Positions 17,404-26,209 are shown, counted from the first letter of the stretch. The stretch is 64,000 nt of DNA from Bradyrhizobium ivorense (GCF_900696085.1 NZ_CAADFC020000004.1:1619501-1683500); one strand, 5' to 3'. The notes: generated by a model from the letters alone, not told the origin. Numbers and translations are program-made.

Positions 17404-19104
17404 CTACCCCTGATGCAAGAGCCCATGCGCGTTCATGAACACCAGGAGGTCTTCAAAACTCTGCATTTCCGATATGACGGAAAACGCCTTTTCATCGACG
17501 CCGAGCTTCCGGAATTCTCCCGTCTGGTCTTTCAGTAGCCGCATCGGGTCCAGGACAAACGGGCCTTTGCCGAGCGGCGACTTCACCATCGCGCCGATGA
17601 TCGCCTCGGCGATGATGATCGAGCCGAGCGGACCGAGCCGCTGGCCGTCGTGCTTGATGTCCGCTTCGAACAGAACGAAGAACGGAAGCGGCGGATCGTC
17701 GACGATGGCCGCGATGTCGCCCGCCTCGAATTGTTCGGAGCCCCCCTTCGGATCCGCGGTTTCGTTCAACCAGGCGGTCAGTTTTGCAGCGTATTCCCGC
17801 TGGTAGGTCGGAAGGAAATTGGCGAGCTCGGGGTTCTTTGCCCGCAAGGCGTCGATCAGCTTGGGAACGGACCATATTCGCGCGTAGACGGCACTGACCA
17901 GGTCACGATTCGGCAATCCGGGCCCATCGCTCGAAAGCAGCAGCGGCGGAAAGTAGAATTCGCTGCGTGCAAGCGAGGAGAAGTCGGGGCGCAGCCGGCG
18001 GCTCAAATTGGCGGGTTTCTTGCCGTTGATTTCGAAGAACTGCTCCCATTTGACGATCCACTCCTTGCTCAGCGGCACGAACTGCGGCGCGCGCCGTGAG
18101 CTGAACTGCATGGCGCGCGTGGCCGGGATCGGCGTGTCGTCGCGAACGCGATAGCTGTTGCGCGTCATGGCGTGGCCGCAGCGGAAGGCACCATGCGAGA
18201 ATTCGACAGGGACGCCGGCATCCGGGTCGCAGACCAGCTTGCCGCTGTTGATATCCGGCAGGAAGTAGTAGCGATACACCGAGGGATCCAGCAGCCGGTA
18301 CATCACGTCCTTGACGATGATCCGCCGGTACAGAAGCGTCAGAATGAAGCGGGCGCAGATCAAATTGCGATAGGCGTCCGATGCGGTTTTTGCCGGCGTG
18401 GCGCTGTTCAGCTGATCAAGAATGAAGTTGTGCATGCGATGGAACAGCAGCGTCACTTGCGCGATCAGCGCGTGGTCGTCGTTGCGGGCATCGGCGACGA
18501 GGGCCTCGGTGCGCAGACACTCCGGATTGCCGGGGCTGGAGTCGAGGCCGCTGTCCTGGACCTCGACCGGCATCGCGCGTCCGATATCGGCAAACGGCAT
18601 CTTTTCGTCCGGATGGACACGGTCCTGCGCGCGGCCGCAGCGCATCTTGGTTCGCGGCATCAGCCCGCGCGAGTGCACGCACTGCGCGCTATACTCGTAC
18701 ACCTGAGGGCTCACATCCGGGCCGCCGCCATAGATCGTGTCGAGCGTCAGCGGCTGCTGCCTTGCGTTCTGAAAACCGAACCGCCGCCCCGCCGTCGCCG
18801 CCAGGGAGATCGACGTGTTGACCATGTCGTGGGCGATGAACTGCAGCAGGTAGGTGTATCCGGACGGGATGTTGGGGTTGTCCTCGCTGCGGCCCGGACG
18901 ATCCGAACGAAGTGTCTCGCGGCTGATGCGCGCCGCCAGCCTGCGCATCAGTTTTCGCAATTCCGCGGGCTCCTTGCCGGCGCCGAACATCGAATCGTCG
19001 GTCAACGCGAGCAAATTCTGCGTCCCGCTGAGGTCAGCGTCGACGGCGAGCCTTGTCACGCCGTCGACGAGTTCAGGAATGGTCGAGAGGCTAATTCCGT
19101 GCAC
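17404..19104 (-). CDS. Animal-type haem peroxidase (peroxidase-cyclooxygenase superfamily)
   Basis: 566 residues from a GTG at 19104, with GGGGAG seven bases upstream. Family features: the distal histidine in YLLQFIAHDM (His92), the conserved arginine-bearing ADARNDDHALIAQVTLLFHRMHN (~204-226), and the proximal histidine in AFRCGHAMTRNSYRV (His311). Bacterial members oxidise halides, phenols or tyrosine side chains with H2O2. No signal peptide is visible, so it is probably cytoplasmic or exported by another route. It is the first gene of a set with the two RNCG-ended proteins, which contain conserved Tyr and a single Cys; oxidation of those is an attractive but untested role. Two direct repeats precede it. 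Confidence 0.85.
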   Translation of the reverse strand: MHGISLSTIPELVDGVTRLAVDADLSGTQNLLALTDDSMFGAGKEPAELRKLMRRLAARISRETLRSDRPGRSEDNPNIPSGYTYLLQFIAHDMVNTSISLAATAGRRFGFQNARQQPLTLDTIYGGGPDVSPQVYEYSAQCVHSRGLMPRTKMRCGRAQDRVHPDEKMPFADIGRAMPVEVQDSGLDSSPGNPECLRTEALVADARNDDHALIAQVTLLFHRMHNFILDQLNSATPAKTASDAYRNLICARFILTLLYRRIIVKDVMYRLLDPSVYRYYFLPDINSGKLVCDPDAGVPVEFSHGAFRCGHAMTRNSYRVRDDTPIPATRAMQFSSRRAPQFVPLSKEWIVKWEQFFEINGKKPANLSRRLRPDFSSLARSEFYFPPLLLSSDGPGLPNRDLVSAVYARIWSVPKLIDALRAKNPELANFLPTYQREYAAKLTAWLNETADPKGGSEQFEAGDIAAIVDDPPLPFFVLFEADIKHDGQRLGPLGSIIIAEAIIGAMVKSPLGKGPFVLDPMRLLKDQTGEFRKLGVDEKAFSVISEMQSFEDLLVFMNAHGLLHQG

Positions 19105-19165
19105 GGGCGCATCTCCCCTGGTTTGCGACCTGTCAACGATGCAGCGGCTGCGTCAATCCATCGTC

Positions 19166-19202
19166 AAATTTATCAACTTACTGATTCTATTGAAATTTAT
19201 CA
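19166..19202 (-). promoter_or_regulatory. AT-rich promoter region with direct repeats TGATAAATTT
   Basis: Read on the minus strand, TGATAAATTT occurs twice (19202-19193 and 19175-19166), 27 bases apart start to start, with flanks A[AG][CT] and [CG]A also related. The block is strikingly AT-rich in a GC-rich genome. The first repeat overlaps the TGA stop of the cyclase gene and the second lies 62 bases before the peroxidase GTG. BTAD/SARP regulators are known to bind direct repeats near the -35 region, so this may be the target of the regulator at 14366-16444. Confidence 0.45.
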
Positions 19203-19802
19203 GTTCGCTTCAGCTGCAAACCGGTACTGAAAGACCCGCACCGGGCGGCACATATTCTTGAAGTAATGAAGGCCCAGATCTTCCAGCGGCAGGCCCACGG
19301 CATCGCGGACACGATCGGCGACCTCCTCGGTCATCGCGATGCCGCCGGGCGGAGCCAGTGTCTGCAGCCGCGCGGCAACGTTGACGTCATGGCCGTAGAT
19401 GTCTTCCGGATCGGCGATGATCCTGCCGCAACTGACGCCAATACGGAAGACAATCTGTGTGTCGGCATCCTCACCGCTTGATCTGCCGACCATTCCCTGC
19501 TGCACGTGGACGGCGCAGCGGGCGGCGTCCAGTGCGGTCTCGAATTCCGCCATGATGCCGTCGCCGGTCGATTTGAGGAATCGGGCGCCGAACTCTGCAA
19601 TCTTGGGGTCTATCAGCTCGCGGCGATGCGACTTGTACTGGTGATAGGTCTGCTCCTCGTCGACAATCGTGAGCCGCGAATACTCGACGACATCGACGGC
19701 AATGATCGCGCCCCATCTCCGGATGGGGTACTGGACGCTGGGCTCGTTCGCGACGTCGTCGACCAATTGCCGCGCAGTTGCCGTGAAGCGCTCGATATAC
19801 AT
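19200..19802 (-). CDS. Class III adenylate/guanylate cyclase catalytic-domain protein
   Basis: 200 residues from the ATG at 19802 (TGAGGTC five bases upstream); the open frame reaches a TTG at 19847. It is almost only the catalytic domain: AIIAVDVVEYSRL (first metal Asp), FLKSTGDGIMAEF (second metal Asp), FRIGVSCGRI and DIYGHDVNVAARL (substrate Asp plus transition-state Asn and Arg), so the active site looks complete. It should make cAMP or cGMP. There is no sensor or TPR domain, unlike many rhizobial relatives. It lies 95 bases upstream of the peroxidase gene on the same strand and could link second-messenger signalling to that locus. Confidence 0.85.
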   Translation of the reverse strand: MYIERFTATARQLVDDVANEPSVQYPIRRWGAIIAVDVVEYSRLTIVDEEQTYHQYKSHRRELIDPKIAEFGARFLKSTGDGIMAEFETALDAARCAVHVQQGMVGRSSGEDADTQIVFRIGVSCGRIIADPEDIYGHDVNVAARLQTLAPPGGIAMTEEVADRVRDAVGLPLEDLGLHYFKNMCRPVRVFQYRFAAEAN

Positions 19803-20088
19803 GACCGACCTCACACTGTTTGCACGTCCCCGTTTTGATCGGCTCAACCTCGCAGGCGTGCGTCATATCAGCGTTATCCGCCTGTGCTCGGCATGAGGTG
19901 CGATTGCGCACGGCGCCGCCGGCCGCCAGCGCAAGAGGCCTTTTTGTCAGCTTGTCGAAGGACTTGGCCTGTCGGTGCCGATGCGAATCCAGCGCCTTCT
20001 CGTCGGCGGTCGGCGCCCGCTCGCCGCGAGCCCGCCCGTCACAGGCATTTGAAGAAAAATGAAATATGACGCAGCGATTGACGCTGAA

Positions 20089-23000
20089 TTACCGGATTGC
20101 GCCCGGCGCTGGCGTCTGTTGCGTCGGCTGCGGCTCCGCCGGCTTCCCCTTCTTCGCCTTGCGCCAGTTCTCGAACGTCTGCACCACGACGAAGAACGCC
20201 GGCACGAACAGCACGGCGAGGCAGGTCGAAGCGATCATGCCGGAGAACACGGTGATGCCGATCGACTTGCGGGCGTTGGCGCCGGCGCCGGTCGCGAGCA
20301 CCAGCGGCAGCACGCCGAGGATGAAGGCGAACGACGTCATCAGGATCGGCCGGAACCTGGCGCGCGCCGCGTCGATCGCGGATTGCAGGACGGTGTGGCC
20401 GTCGCGCAGATGGCGCTCCAGCGCGACCTCGACGATCAGGATCGCGTTCTTGGCCGACAACGCGATCAACAGGATAATGCCGATCTGGGTGTAGAGGTTG
20501 TTGTCGATCCGCAATCCGACCAGCACCAGCATCGGGCCGAGCAGCGACAGCGGCACCGCCAGGATCACCGAGATCGGCGCATACCAGCTCTCATACTGCC
20601 CGGCGAGCACGAGATAGACCAGCAGCAGCGCCAGCGCGAACGTGTAGTAGATCTGACCGCCGACCGCCTTCTCCTGGTACGACATCGCCGTCCATTCATA
20701 GCCCGTGCCCGGCGGCAGCGTCTTGGCGGCGATCTCCTCCATCAGCGCCATCGCCTGGCCCGACGAATAGCCCTGCGCCGGCAGGCCGATGATCGATGCC
20801 GACGGATAGAGGTTATACAGGCTGATCAGCGAGGGCCCGACCGACGGCGTGATCTTCGCCACGGTGCCGAGCGGGATCATGTCGCCATTGCTGTTGCGCA
20901 CCATCATGTTCTGGATGTCGCGCAGGCTGAGGCGGTTCTGCGCGTCGGCCTGGGTGTAGACCTGGAAGGTGCGGCCGAACTTGGTGAACTGGTTGACGTA
21001 GCTCGCGCCGAGATAGGTCGACAGCGCCGAGAAGATCTGGTCGGGGGTGACGTGCAGGGTCTGGGTCTTGATGCGGTCGACCTCGACGTCGAACTGCGGC
21101 ACCATCGAGCGGAACGAGGACTGCACGCGCTGCAGCGCGCTCTGGCTCTGCGCGTTGGCCACGATCGCACCGGTGACCGCCTGCAGCTTGCCGTAGTCGG
21201 CGTTGCCGTCGCGCAACTCGACCTGCATGGCAAAGCCGGCGGCGTTGCCGATGCCCTGGATCGGCGGCGGCGGGATCACCAGGATGCGCGCCTCCGGGAT
21301 CACCGCGAGCTTGTCGTTGAGGCCGAAGACCAGCGAGCGCAGGTCTTCGCCCGGGCCGCGCGCACTCCAGTCCTTCAGGATCAGATAGGCGACGCCGGCA
21401 TTGGCGAGGCTCGAGGAGTTGTCGAGCGCGGAGATGCCGGCGATCGAAACCACCTGGTCGACTCCCGGCGTCTTGCTGGCGATCTCGGTGACCTTGTCGA
21501 GCACGTGCTGGGTGCGGCCGAGCGCGGCGCCGTCGGGCAATTGCACAGCGGCGAGCAGATAACCCTGATCCTCGATCGGAATGAACCCGGTCGGCACCCG
21601 CGACAGGCCGTAGCCGGCAGCGCCGATGATGATCAGCGCGATGGCGACCGAAATCTTGGCATGCCCGGCAATGCCGCCGACCACGCGGGAATAGAAGCGC
21701 TCCAGCCGGTCGTAGACCGCGTTGAAGCCGCGATAGAAGAAGTTGCGCTGTTCCGGCGGCGCCGGCGGGCGCAGCCATAGCGCGCACTGCGTCGGCTTCA
21801 AGGTCGCGGCGTTGACCGCACTGAGCAGCGCGGTGGCGGCGATGACCAGCGCGAACTGCGCGTACATCCGCCCGGTCAGCCCCGGCAGGAAGGCGGCCGG
21901 CAAAAACACCGAGATCAGCACCAGCGTAATGCCGACGATCGGCGCGAACAGTTCGTCCATCGCCTTGATCGCGGCATCGTGGCCGGACATGCCGCGCTCG
22001 ATGTTGTGCGCCGCGCCTTCGACCACGACGATGGCATCGTCGACCACGATGCCGATCGCGAGCACGATCGCAAACAGCGTCGACAAATTGATGGTGAAGC
22101 CGAGCGCGGCCATCGCCGCGAAGGCGCCGATGATGGTGACCGGCACGGTGGTCGCCGGCACCAGCATCGCGCGCCAATCCTGCAGGAACACCAGGATCAC
22201 GACCAGCACCAGTAGGCCGGCCTCGATCAGGGTCTTGTAGACCTCCTCGATCGAGGCGTTGACGAACTTGGTGGTGTCGAACGGCGTGTCGTATCTGATG
22301 TCCTGCGGGAACTGCTTGGCCAGCTCCGCCATCTTCTTCTCGACCGCCTTCTCGACCTCCAGCGCGTTGGCGCCCGGCGACTGGAACACGCCGATGCCGG
22401 TGGCGGGCTTCTGGTTCAGCGAGAAGATCTGGCTGTAGGTCTGCGCACCGAGCTCGACCCAGCCGACGTCGCGGACCCGGGTGACGTCGCCGACGTTGCC
22501 GCTCTTGACGATGATGTCCTCGAACTGGCTCTTGTCGTCGAGCCGGCCGTTGACGTTCAGCGTGTACTGGAACGCCTGCCCGGGCGGCGCCGGCGGCGCG
22601 CCGACCTGGCCGGCGGTGACCTGCTGGCTCTGCTGCTGGATCGCCTGAATCACGTCCTGCGGCACCAGCCCGCGCACCTGCAGTTTGTTGGGATCGAGCC
22701 AGACCCGCATCGAATATTGTCCGGCGCCGAACACCGTGACGTTGCCGACGCCGGGCAGCCGCGACAGCTCGTCACGGATGCTGATGGTGGCATAGTTCGA
22801 CAGGAACAGGCTGTCATAGGTCTTGTTCGGCGAGGTCAACGTCACGAACAGCAGGATCGCGGTCGAGCGCTTCTGCACCGTGACGCCCTGGTTCTGCACC
22901 GCCGACGGCAGCTGCGACAGCGCGCTGGAGACGCGGTTCTGCACCAGCACCTGCGCGAAGTTGAGATCGGTGCCGATCTTGAAGGTCACGGTCAACGTAT

Positions 23001-23265
23001 AGGTGCCGTCGGCGCCGCTGTAGGACTGCATGTACAGCATGTCCTCGACGCCGTTGACCTGCTGCTCGATCGGCAGCGCCACGGTGTCGGCCACCGTCTT
23101 GGCCGAGGCGCCGGGGTAGCGCGTCGTCACCTGCACGGTTGGCGGCACCACGTCGGGATATTGCGCGACCGCGAGGTTGTACAGCGCCACGCCGCCGAGC
23201 AGGATCATCAAGATCGCGATGACGTTGGAAAGGACCGGGCGCTCGATGAAGAATTTCGAGATCAT
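20089..23265 (-). CDS. RND multidrug efflux inner-membrane pump (HAE1/AcrB family)
   Basis: 1058 residues, the usual AcrB/MexB length. It opens MISKFFIERPVLSNVIAILM, the first membrane helix typical of HAE1 pumps. The proton-relay aspartates are in AIGIVVDDAIVVVE (helix 4), and the helix-10 lysine is in ALSAKNAILIVE. DQGYLLAAVQLPDGA and the duplicated porter domains are also present. It trades protons for export of drugs or other toxic hydrophobic compounds. The adaptor gene is 9 bases upstream on the same strand. No outer-membrane channel gene follows, so a shared TolC-type partner coded elsewhere is needed. No regulator is adjacent. The substrate range is unknown. Confidence 0.95.
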   Translation of the reverse strand: MISKFFIERPVLSNVIAILMILLGGVALYNLAVAQYPDVVPPTVQVTTRYPGASAKTVADTVALPIEQQVNGVEDMLYMQSYSGADGTYTLTVTFKIGTDLNFAQVLVQNRVSSALSQLPSAVQNQGVTVQKRSTAILLFVTLTSPNKTYDSLFLSNYATISIRDELSRLPGVGNVTVFGAGQYSMRVWLDPNKLQVRGLVPQDVIQAIQQQSQQVTAGQVGAPPAPPGQAFQYTLNVNGRLDDKSQFEDIIVKSGNVGDVTRVRDVGWVELGAQTYSQIFSLNQKPATGIGVFQSPGANALEVEKAVEKKMAELAKQFPQDIRYDTPFDTTKFVNASIEEVYKTLIEAGLLVLVVILVFLQDWRAMLVPATTVPVTIIGAFAAMAALGFTINLSTLFAIVLAIGIVVDDAIVVVEGAAHNIERGMSGHDAAIKAMDELFAPIVGITLVLISVFLPAAFLPGLTGRMYAQFALVIAATALLSAVNAATLKPTQCALWLRPPAPPEQRNFFYRGFNAVYDRLERFYSRVVGGIAGHAKISVAIALIIIGAAGYGLSRVPTGFIPIEDQGYLLAAVQLPDGAALGRTQHVLDKVTEIASKTPGVDQVVSIAGISALDNSSSLANAGVAYLILKDWSARGPGEDLRSLVFGLNDKLAVIPEARILVIPPPPIQGIGNAAGFAMQVELRDGNADYGKLQAVTGAIVANAQSQSALQRVQSSFRSMVPQFDVEVDRIKTQTLHVTPDQIFSALSTYLGASYVNQFTKFGRTFQVYTQADAQNRLSLRDIQNMMVRNSNGDMIPLGTVAKITPSVGPSLISLYNLYPSASIIGLPAQGYSSGQAMALMEEIAAKTLPPGTGYEWTAMSYQEKAVGGQIYYTFALALLLVYLVLAGQYESWYAPISVILAVPLSLLGPMLVLVGLRIDNNLYTQIGIILLIALSAKNAILIVEVALERHLRDGHTVLQSAIDAARARFRPILMTSFAFILGVLPLVLATGAGANARKSIGITVFSGMIASTCLAVLFVPAFFVVVQTFENWRKAKKGKPAEPQPTQQTPAPGAIR

Positions 23266-23274
23266 GGCGCGTCC

Positions 23275-24507
23275 TTACTTCGCCGGAGCCGGCGCTGCTT
23301 CCTTGCTAGGCGCCGCCGCGGCTTCAGCCTTTTGCAGCTGCGGATCGACCTTCTGCCCGGGGATCGCGCGCAGCAATCCGGCGGTGACGACGCGATCGTC
23401 GGCCTTCAGCCCGCTCTCGATGACGCGCAGGCCCTCGTCGAGCGGCCCGGTCGTGACCTTGCGCTGCTCGACCACATTGTCGGCGTTGACGACCAGCACG
23501 TAGCGGCCGGCCTGGTCGCTGCCGATCGCGGTGTCGGGCACCAGCAGCGCATTGTCCTGCTTGTCGAACGGCACGCGAACCCGGACGTAAAATCCCGGCA
23601 GCAGCGCGCGATCCGGATTGGGGATCAGGCCGCGCACCGGAAGCGTGCCGGTCGACTGGTTGACCGTCGGCCCCACGTAATCGAGCTTGCCCTTGTGCGG
23701 ATAACCGGTCTCGGTCTGCAGGCCGACCTCGACCGGCAATTGCCTGATCTCGTCGATCGGGATGCCGCGCCGCCGCGCCTCGTCGCGGACCCGCTGCACG
23801 TCCTGCTCGCTGACGTTGAAGTTCACGTAGATCGGGTCGAGCTGCACGATGGTGGCAAGCTGCGTCGGCGACGCCACGCCGACCAGTTCGCCGACCGAGA
23901 CCAGATGGTTGCTGACGATGCCGTCGAACGGCGCGGCCACATTGGTGTAGCCGTAATTGACCGCGGCGATCTTGGTGTTGACCTGGGCCTGCGTCAGATT
24001 GGAGGTCGCGTTGTCGCGGGTCGAGGTCGAAGTATCCAGCGTGGACTGCGAGACCGCCTGCCGCTGCACCAGCTCGACCTGTCGCTTGTAGTCGGCTTCG
24101 GCCTGCTTCACCGTCGCCTGCGCGCCGACCTCGGCGGCCTGCGCCTGCTCGAGCTTCAGCTTGTAGGTTTCCGGCTCGATGGTGAACAGGGTGGTGCCCT
24201 TCTTCACGAAGGCACCGTCCTTGTAATCGATCGACTGCAAGAAGCCCTGGACACGCGCGACCAGATCGACGGTCTGGATCGGCGCGGTGTTTCCGGTTGC
24301 GTCCAGATAGCGGGTGATGGCGCGCTGCACCGGCGGCGCGACCTCGACCTTCGGCGGCGGCGGCGGGACAAAACTATTTTGATCGCAGGCACTTAAATTG
24401 ACGAATGCGAATCCGGCGAAGGCGATGCGCAGCAAGGGCGCGGTTCGCAGTCGCACAATATTGCCGTTGCTTTGCACGAAATGCGGCGGTGTGGGCGCAA
24501 GCCTCAT
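23275..24507 (-). CDS. RND efflux periplasmic adaptor (membrane fusion protein), lipoprotein
   Basis: 410 residues from the ATG at 24507, preceded by GAGGCTCGGA. The N-terminus has a hydrophobic stretch ending in the lipobox VNLSAC, so the mature protein is probably anchored by a lipidated cysteine. Adaptor features: VEVAPPVQRAITRYLDATGN, the lipoyl half DLVARVQGFLQSIDYKDGAFVKKG, a coiled-coil hairpin (~120-190) and RAPFDGIV-type return strand (NVAAPFDGIVSNHLVSVGELV). It bridges the RND pump to an outer-membrane channel. It is the promoter-proximal gene of the pair. The real start could be further in, at a GTG nearer the signal sequence, because the first ~17 residues before it are not signal-like. 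Confidence 0.92.
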   Translation of the reverse strand: MRLAPTPPHFVQSNGNIVRLRTAPLLRIAFAGFAFVNLSACDQNSFVPPPPPKVEVAPPVQRAITRYLDATGNTAPIQTVDLVARVQGFLQSIDYKDGAFVKKGTTLFTIEPETYKLKLEQAQAAEVGAQATVKQAEADYKRQVELVQRQAVSQSTLDTSTSTRDNATSNLTQAQVNTKIAAVNYGYTNVAAPFDGIVSNHLVSVGELVGVASPTQLATIVQLDPIYVNFNVSEQDVQRVRDEARRRGIPIDEIRQLPVEVGLQTETGYPHKGKLDYVGPTVNQSTGTLPVRGLIPNPDRALLPGFYVRVRVPFDKQDNALLVPDTAIGSDQAGRYVLVVNADNVVEQRKVTTGPLDEGLRVIESGLKADDRVVTAGLLRAIPGQKVDPQLQKAEAAAAPSKEAAPAPAK

Positions 24508-24711
24508 TTCCGAGCCTCGATTCAAAAAGCTTTCGTCAAGTCGTCGTATCGAGTGAAAACCAGCCTGATCCAATGCATAGCAACAATCTGCTTGCAGTGG
24601 AACTCGAAAGCGAAAATGATATCGCTCGTTGAGATTGCGACAAGAAGACTTTTTTCAAAACTCGGTTCGATCGGAGCGGCGGCCTCCGGCGACAACAAGG
24701 GATTAAGTCAA

Positions 24712-25506
24712 ATGATGAACGTGCTGACACGAGCAGCGAAGCTGTCCGCATGGCTTGCGGCCGTGACATTGGTGAGCGCCGCACCCGCTTTGTCGCAAGC
24801 GCCGACCCAGGCGCAGCGCGACGCCATCAAGTCGCAATGCCGCAACGACTACATCGCGCATTGCTCCAGCGTTCCGCCCGGCGGCGAAGCGTCGCTGCAA
24901 TGCCTGCAGAAGAACATGGCGAGCCTCGGTTCGGCCTGCGCGAGCGCGGTGCGCGCGGTGGAGGCGCCGGCCGCGGCGGCTGCGCCGAAGACGGACGCCG
25001 CACCCGCAAAGACCGAAGCCGCGCCGGCTGCGACCGCCGCCAAGCCGGCCGCAGCGGCGGCGGGTAAGCCGTCGAGCGCGCAGGTCTCGGCGATCCGCAG
25101 CGCCTGCCAGTCCGATTATCCCAAGGTCTGCGCCGGCGTGCCGCCCGGCGGCGCCCCGGCGCTGCAGTGCCTGGAGAAGAACAAGGCAAAACTCTCGCCG
25201 GGCTGCGAAAAGGCGGTGACCGCCGCCAGCGGCGGTGGCGCGGCGCCGGCCGCCGGCGGCGCAACCGCGACGGCTGCGCCCGCCGCGGCACCGGCGGCAG
25301 CCCCCGCGGCGACCGTGATCGTGCTGCGGCCGCTGCGCCCGCGCGAAGAGCTGTTCGTGCTGCGCTCGGCCTGCGGCGCCGACGTCCGCTCGGTCTGCGG
25401 TGGCGTCCAACCCGGCGGCGGCCGGATCGTGAAGTGCCTTGGAGACAATGCCGGCTCGCTTTCGCCGGCCTGCCGCGACGTGCTGGCGCCTTTCGCGGCG
25501 CGCTGA
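24712..25506 (+). CDS. Exported protein with three four-cysteine repeats (GLG1-type Cys-rich repeat)
   Basis: 264 residues from the double ATG at 24712. A signal peptide ends ...SAAPALSQA. Three units follow at roughly residues 30-72, 118-160 and 212-254, each with C-x7-C-x12-C-x11-C and the core VPPGG or VQPGG. They are joined by Ala/Pro-rich linkers. The spacing matches the cysteine-rich repeat first described in the Golgi protein GLG1 and seen in rhizobial exported proteins. The pattern suggests two disulphides per unit and a rigid periplasmic or surface role. It is read away from the RND operon and followed by a one-repeat relative. Function unknown. Confidence 0.75.
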   Translation: MMNVLTRAAKLSAWLAAVTLVSAAPALSQAPTQAQRDAIKSQCRNDYIAHCSSVPPGGEASLQCLQKNMASLGSACASAVRAVEAPAAAAAPKTDAAPAKTEAAPAATAAKPAAAAAGKPSSAQVSAIRSACQSDYPKVCAGVPPGGAPALQCLEKNKAKLSPGCEKAVTAASGGGAAPAAGGATATAAPAAAPAAAPAATVIVLRPLRPREELFVLRSACGADVRSVCGGVQPGGGRIVKCLGDNAGSLSPACRDVLAPFAAR

Positions 25507-25548
25507 TCCCGTTTGCTCCTGCAACCCGACCGGAAAAGGAAGCGACAG

Positions 25549-25770
25549 ATGTTGCGTATCATCCTGACCGCCGCGCTGCTCACCGCCGCGGGCGGCGCCT
25601 TCGCCCAGGAACTGACTGCCGCGCAGCGCGACGCCTGCATGGGCGACTACGAGAAGTTTTGCAAAAGCGTGACGCCCGGCGGCGGCCGCATCATCGCCTG
25701 CCTCGCCAAGGAGAGCGACAAACTGACACCCGCCTGCAAGAAGGTGCTGGCGGCGGCGGAGAAGAAGTAG
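25549..25770 (+). CDS. Small exported protein with a single four-cysteine repeat
   Basis: 73 residues from the ATG at 25549 (AAAAGGAAG upstream). Signal peptide MLRIILTAALLTAAGGAFAQ, then one unit with the same C-x7-C-x12-C-x11-C spacing as its neighbour (CMGDYEKFC, VTPGGGR, CLAKE, ACKKVL) and a lysine-rich tail. It lies 42 bases after the three-repeat gene on the same strand, so the two likely form an operon and arose by duplication. A perfect 10-bp hairpin follows the stop. Function unknown. Confidence 0.75.
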   Translation: MLRIILTAALLTAAGGAFAQELTAAQRDACMGDYEKFCKSVTPGGGRIIACLAKESDKLTPACKKVLAAAEKK

Positions 25771-25794
25771 CCGCTGCGGACAGAGACCCGACGT

Positions 25795-25817
25795 GTGCCC
25801 GGCGGATCGCCGGGCAC
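25795..25817 (+). terminator. Perfect hairpin after the small Cys-repeat gene
   Basis: GTGCCCGGCG (25795-25804) and CGCCGGGCAC (25808-25817) form a 10-bp stem with a three-base loop, 25 bases past the stop codon. No T-run follows, so it may protect mRNA ends or end transcription with help. Confidence 0.4.
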
Positions 25818-25881
25818 GGATCCGTAGCACCTTGCTGATCAACCACAGGCCCAACCAGATCTCCCCGGGAGAGGGATTACC

Positions 25882-26094
25882 ATGCGCGCATTTTTGCTGA
25901 TCGCCGCGGCCCTGTTGTCCTTTGCCGCCGTCATGATTTTTGAATCCTCCGAGGCCAGCGCCGCCGTCTGCGGACGCGGCCCCTATCGTGCCGGATGCGC
26001 CGGCCCGCGCGGCGCCGTCGTCGTCCGCAAGCCCGTCGCTGCCGGCTGCCGCTGGGTCTGGGTCGGCGGCGTCAAGGTCCGCCGCTGCTATTGA
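25882..26094 (+). CDS. Small exported protein, signal peptide plus basic Cys-containing mature part
   Basis: 70 residues. GGGAGAGGG lies eight bases before the ATG. The signal-like helix AFLLIAAALLSFAAVMIF ends near EASA, and the mature ~40 residues carry four cysteines in ...AVCGRGPYRAGCAGP... and AAGCRW...RRCY. Similar small proteins with an AVC-RG-YRAGC core are common in Bradyrhizobium and I know of no assigned function. The downstream region holds a long hairpin. Confidence 0.65.
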   Translation: MRAFLLIAAALLSFAAVMIFESSEASAAVCGRGPYRAGCAGPRGAVVVRKPVAAGCRWVWVGGVKVRRCY

Positions 26095-26123
26095 GCGCGT
26101 CGCCAAACCTGGCGCCGACCTAT

Positions 26124-26209
26124 CGTCATGCCCGGGCTTGTCCCGGCCATCCACGTCTTTGCTGACGCGGAACCCAAGACGTGGACCCGGGACAAGCCCG
26201 GGCATGACG
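26124..26209. repeat. Long perfect inverted repeat (23-bp arms)
   Basis: Bases 26124-26146 (CGTCATGCCCGGGCTTGTCC...) are the exact inverse of 26187-26209. Inside, CCACGTCTT (26151-26159) pairs with AAGACGTGG (26176-26184). As RNA this would be a ~33-bp interrupted hairpin. It is a dispersed-repeat type and lies between the small exported protein and the gentisate module, where it may insulate the two. Confidence 0.7.

Noticed and set aside
20059..21780. 573-residue plus-strand frame opposite the RND pump gene, with further long frames to 24396
   Set aside because: His/Arg/Asp-rich low-information sequence antisense to a clear AcrB-type gene.
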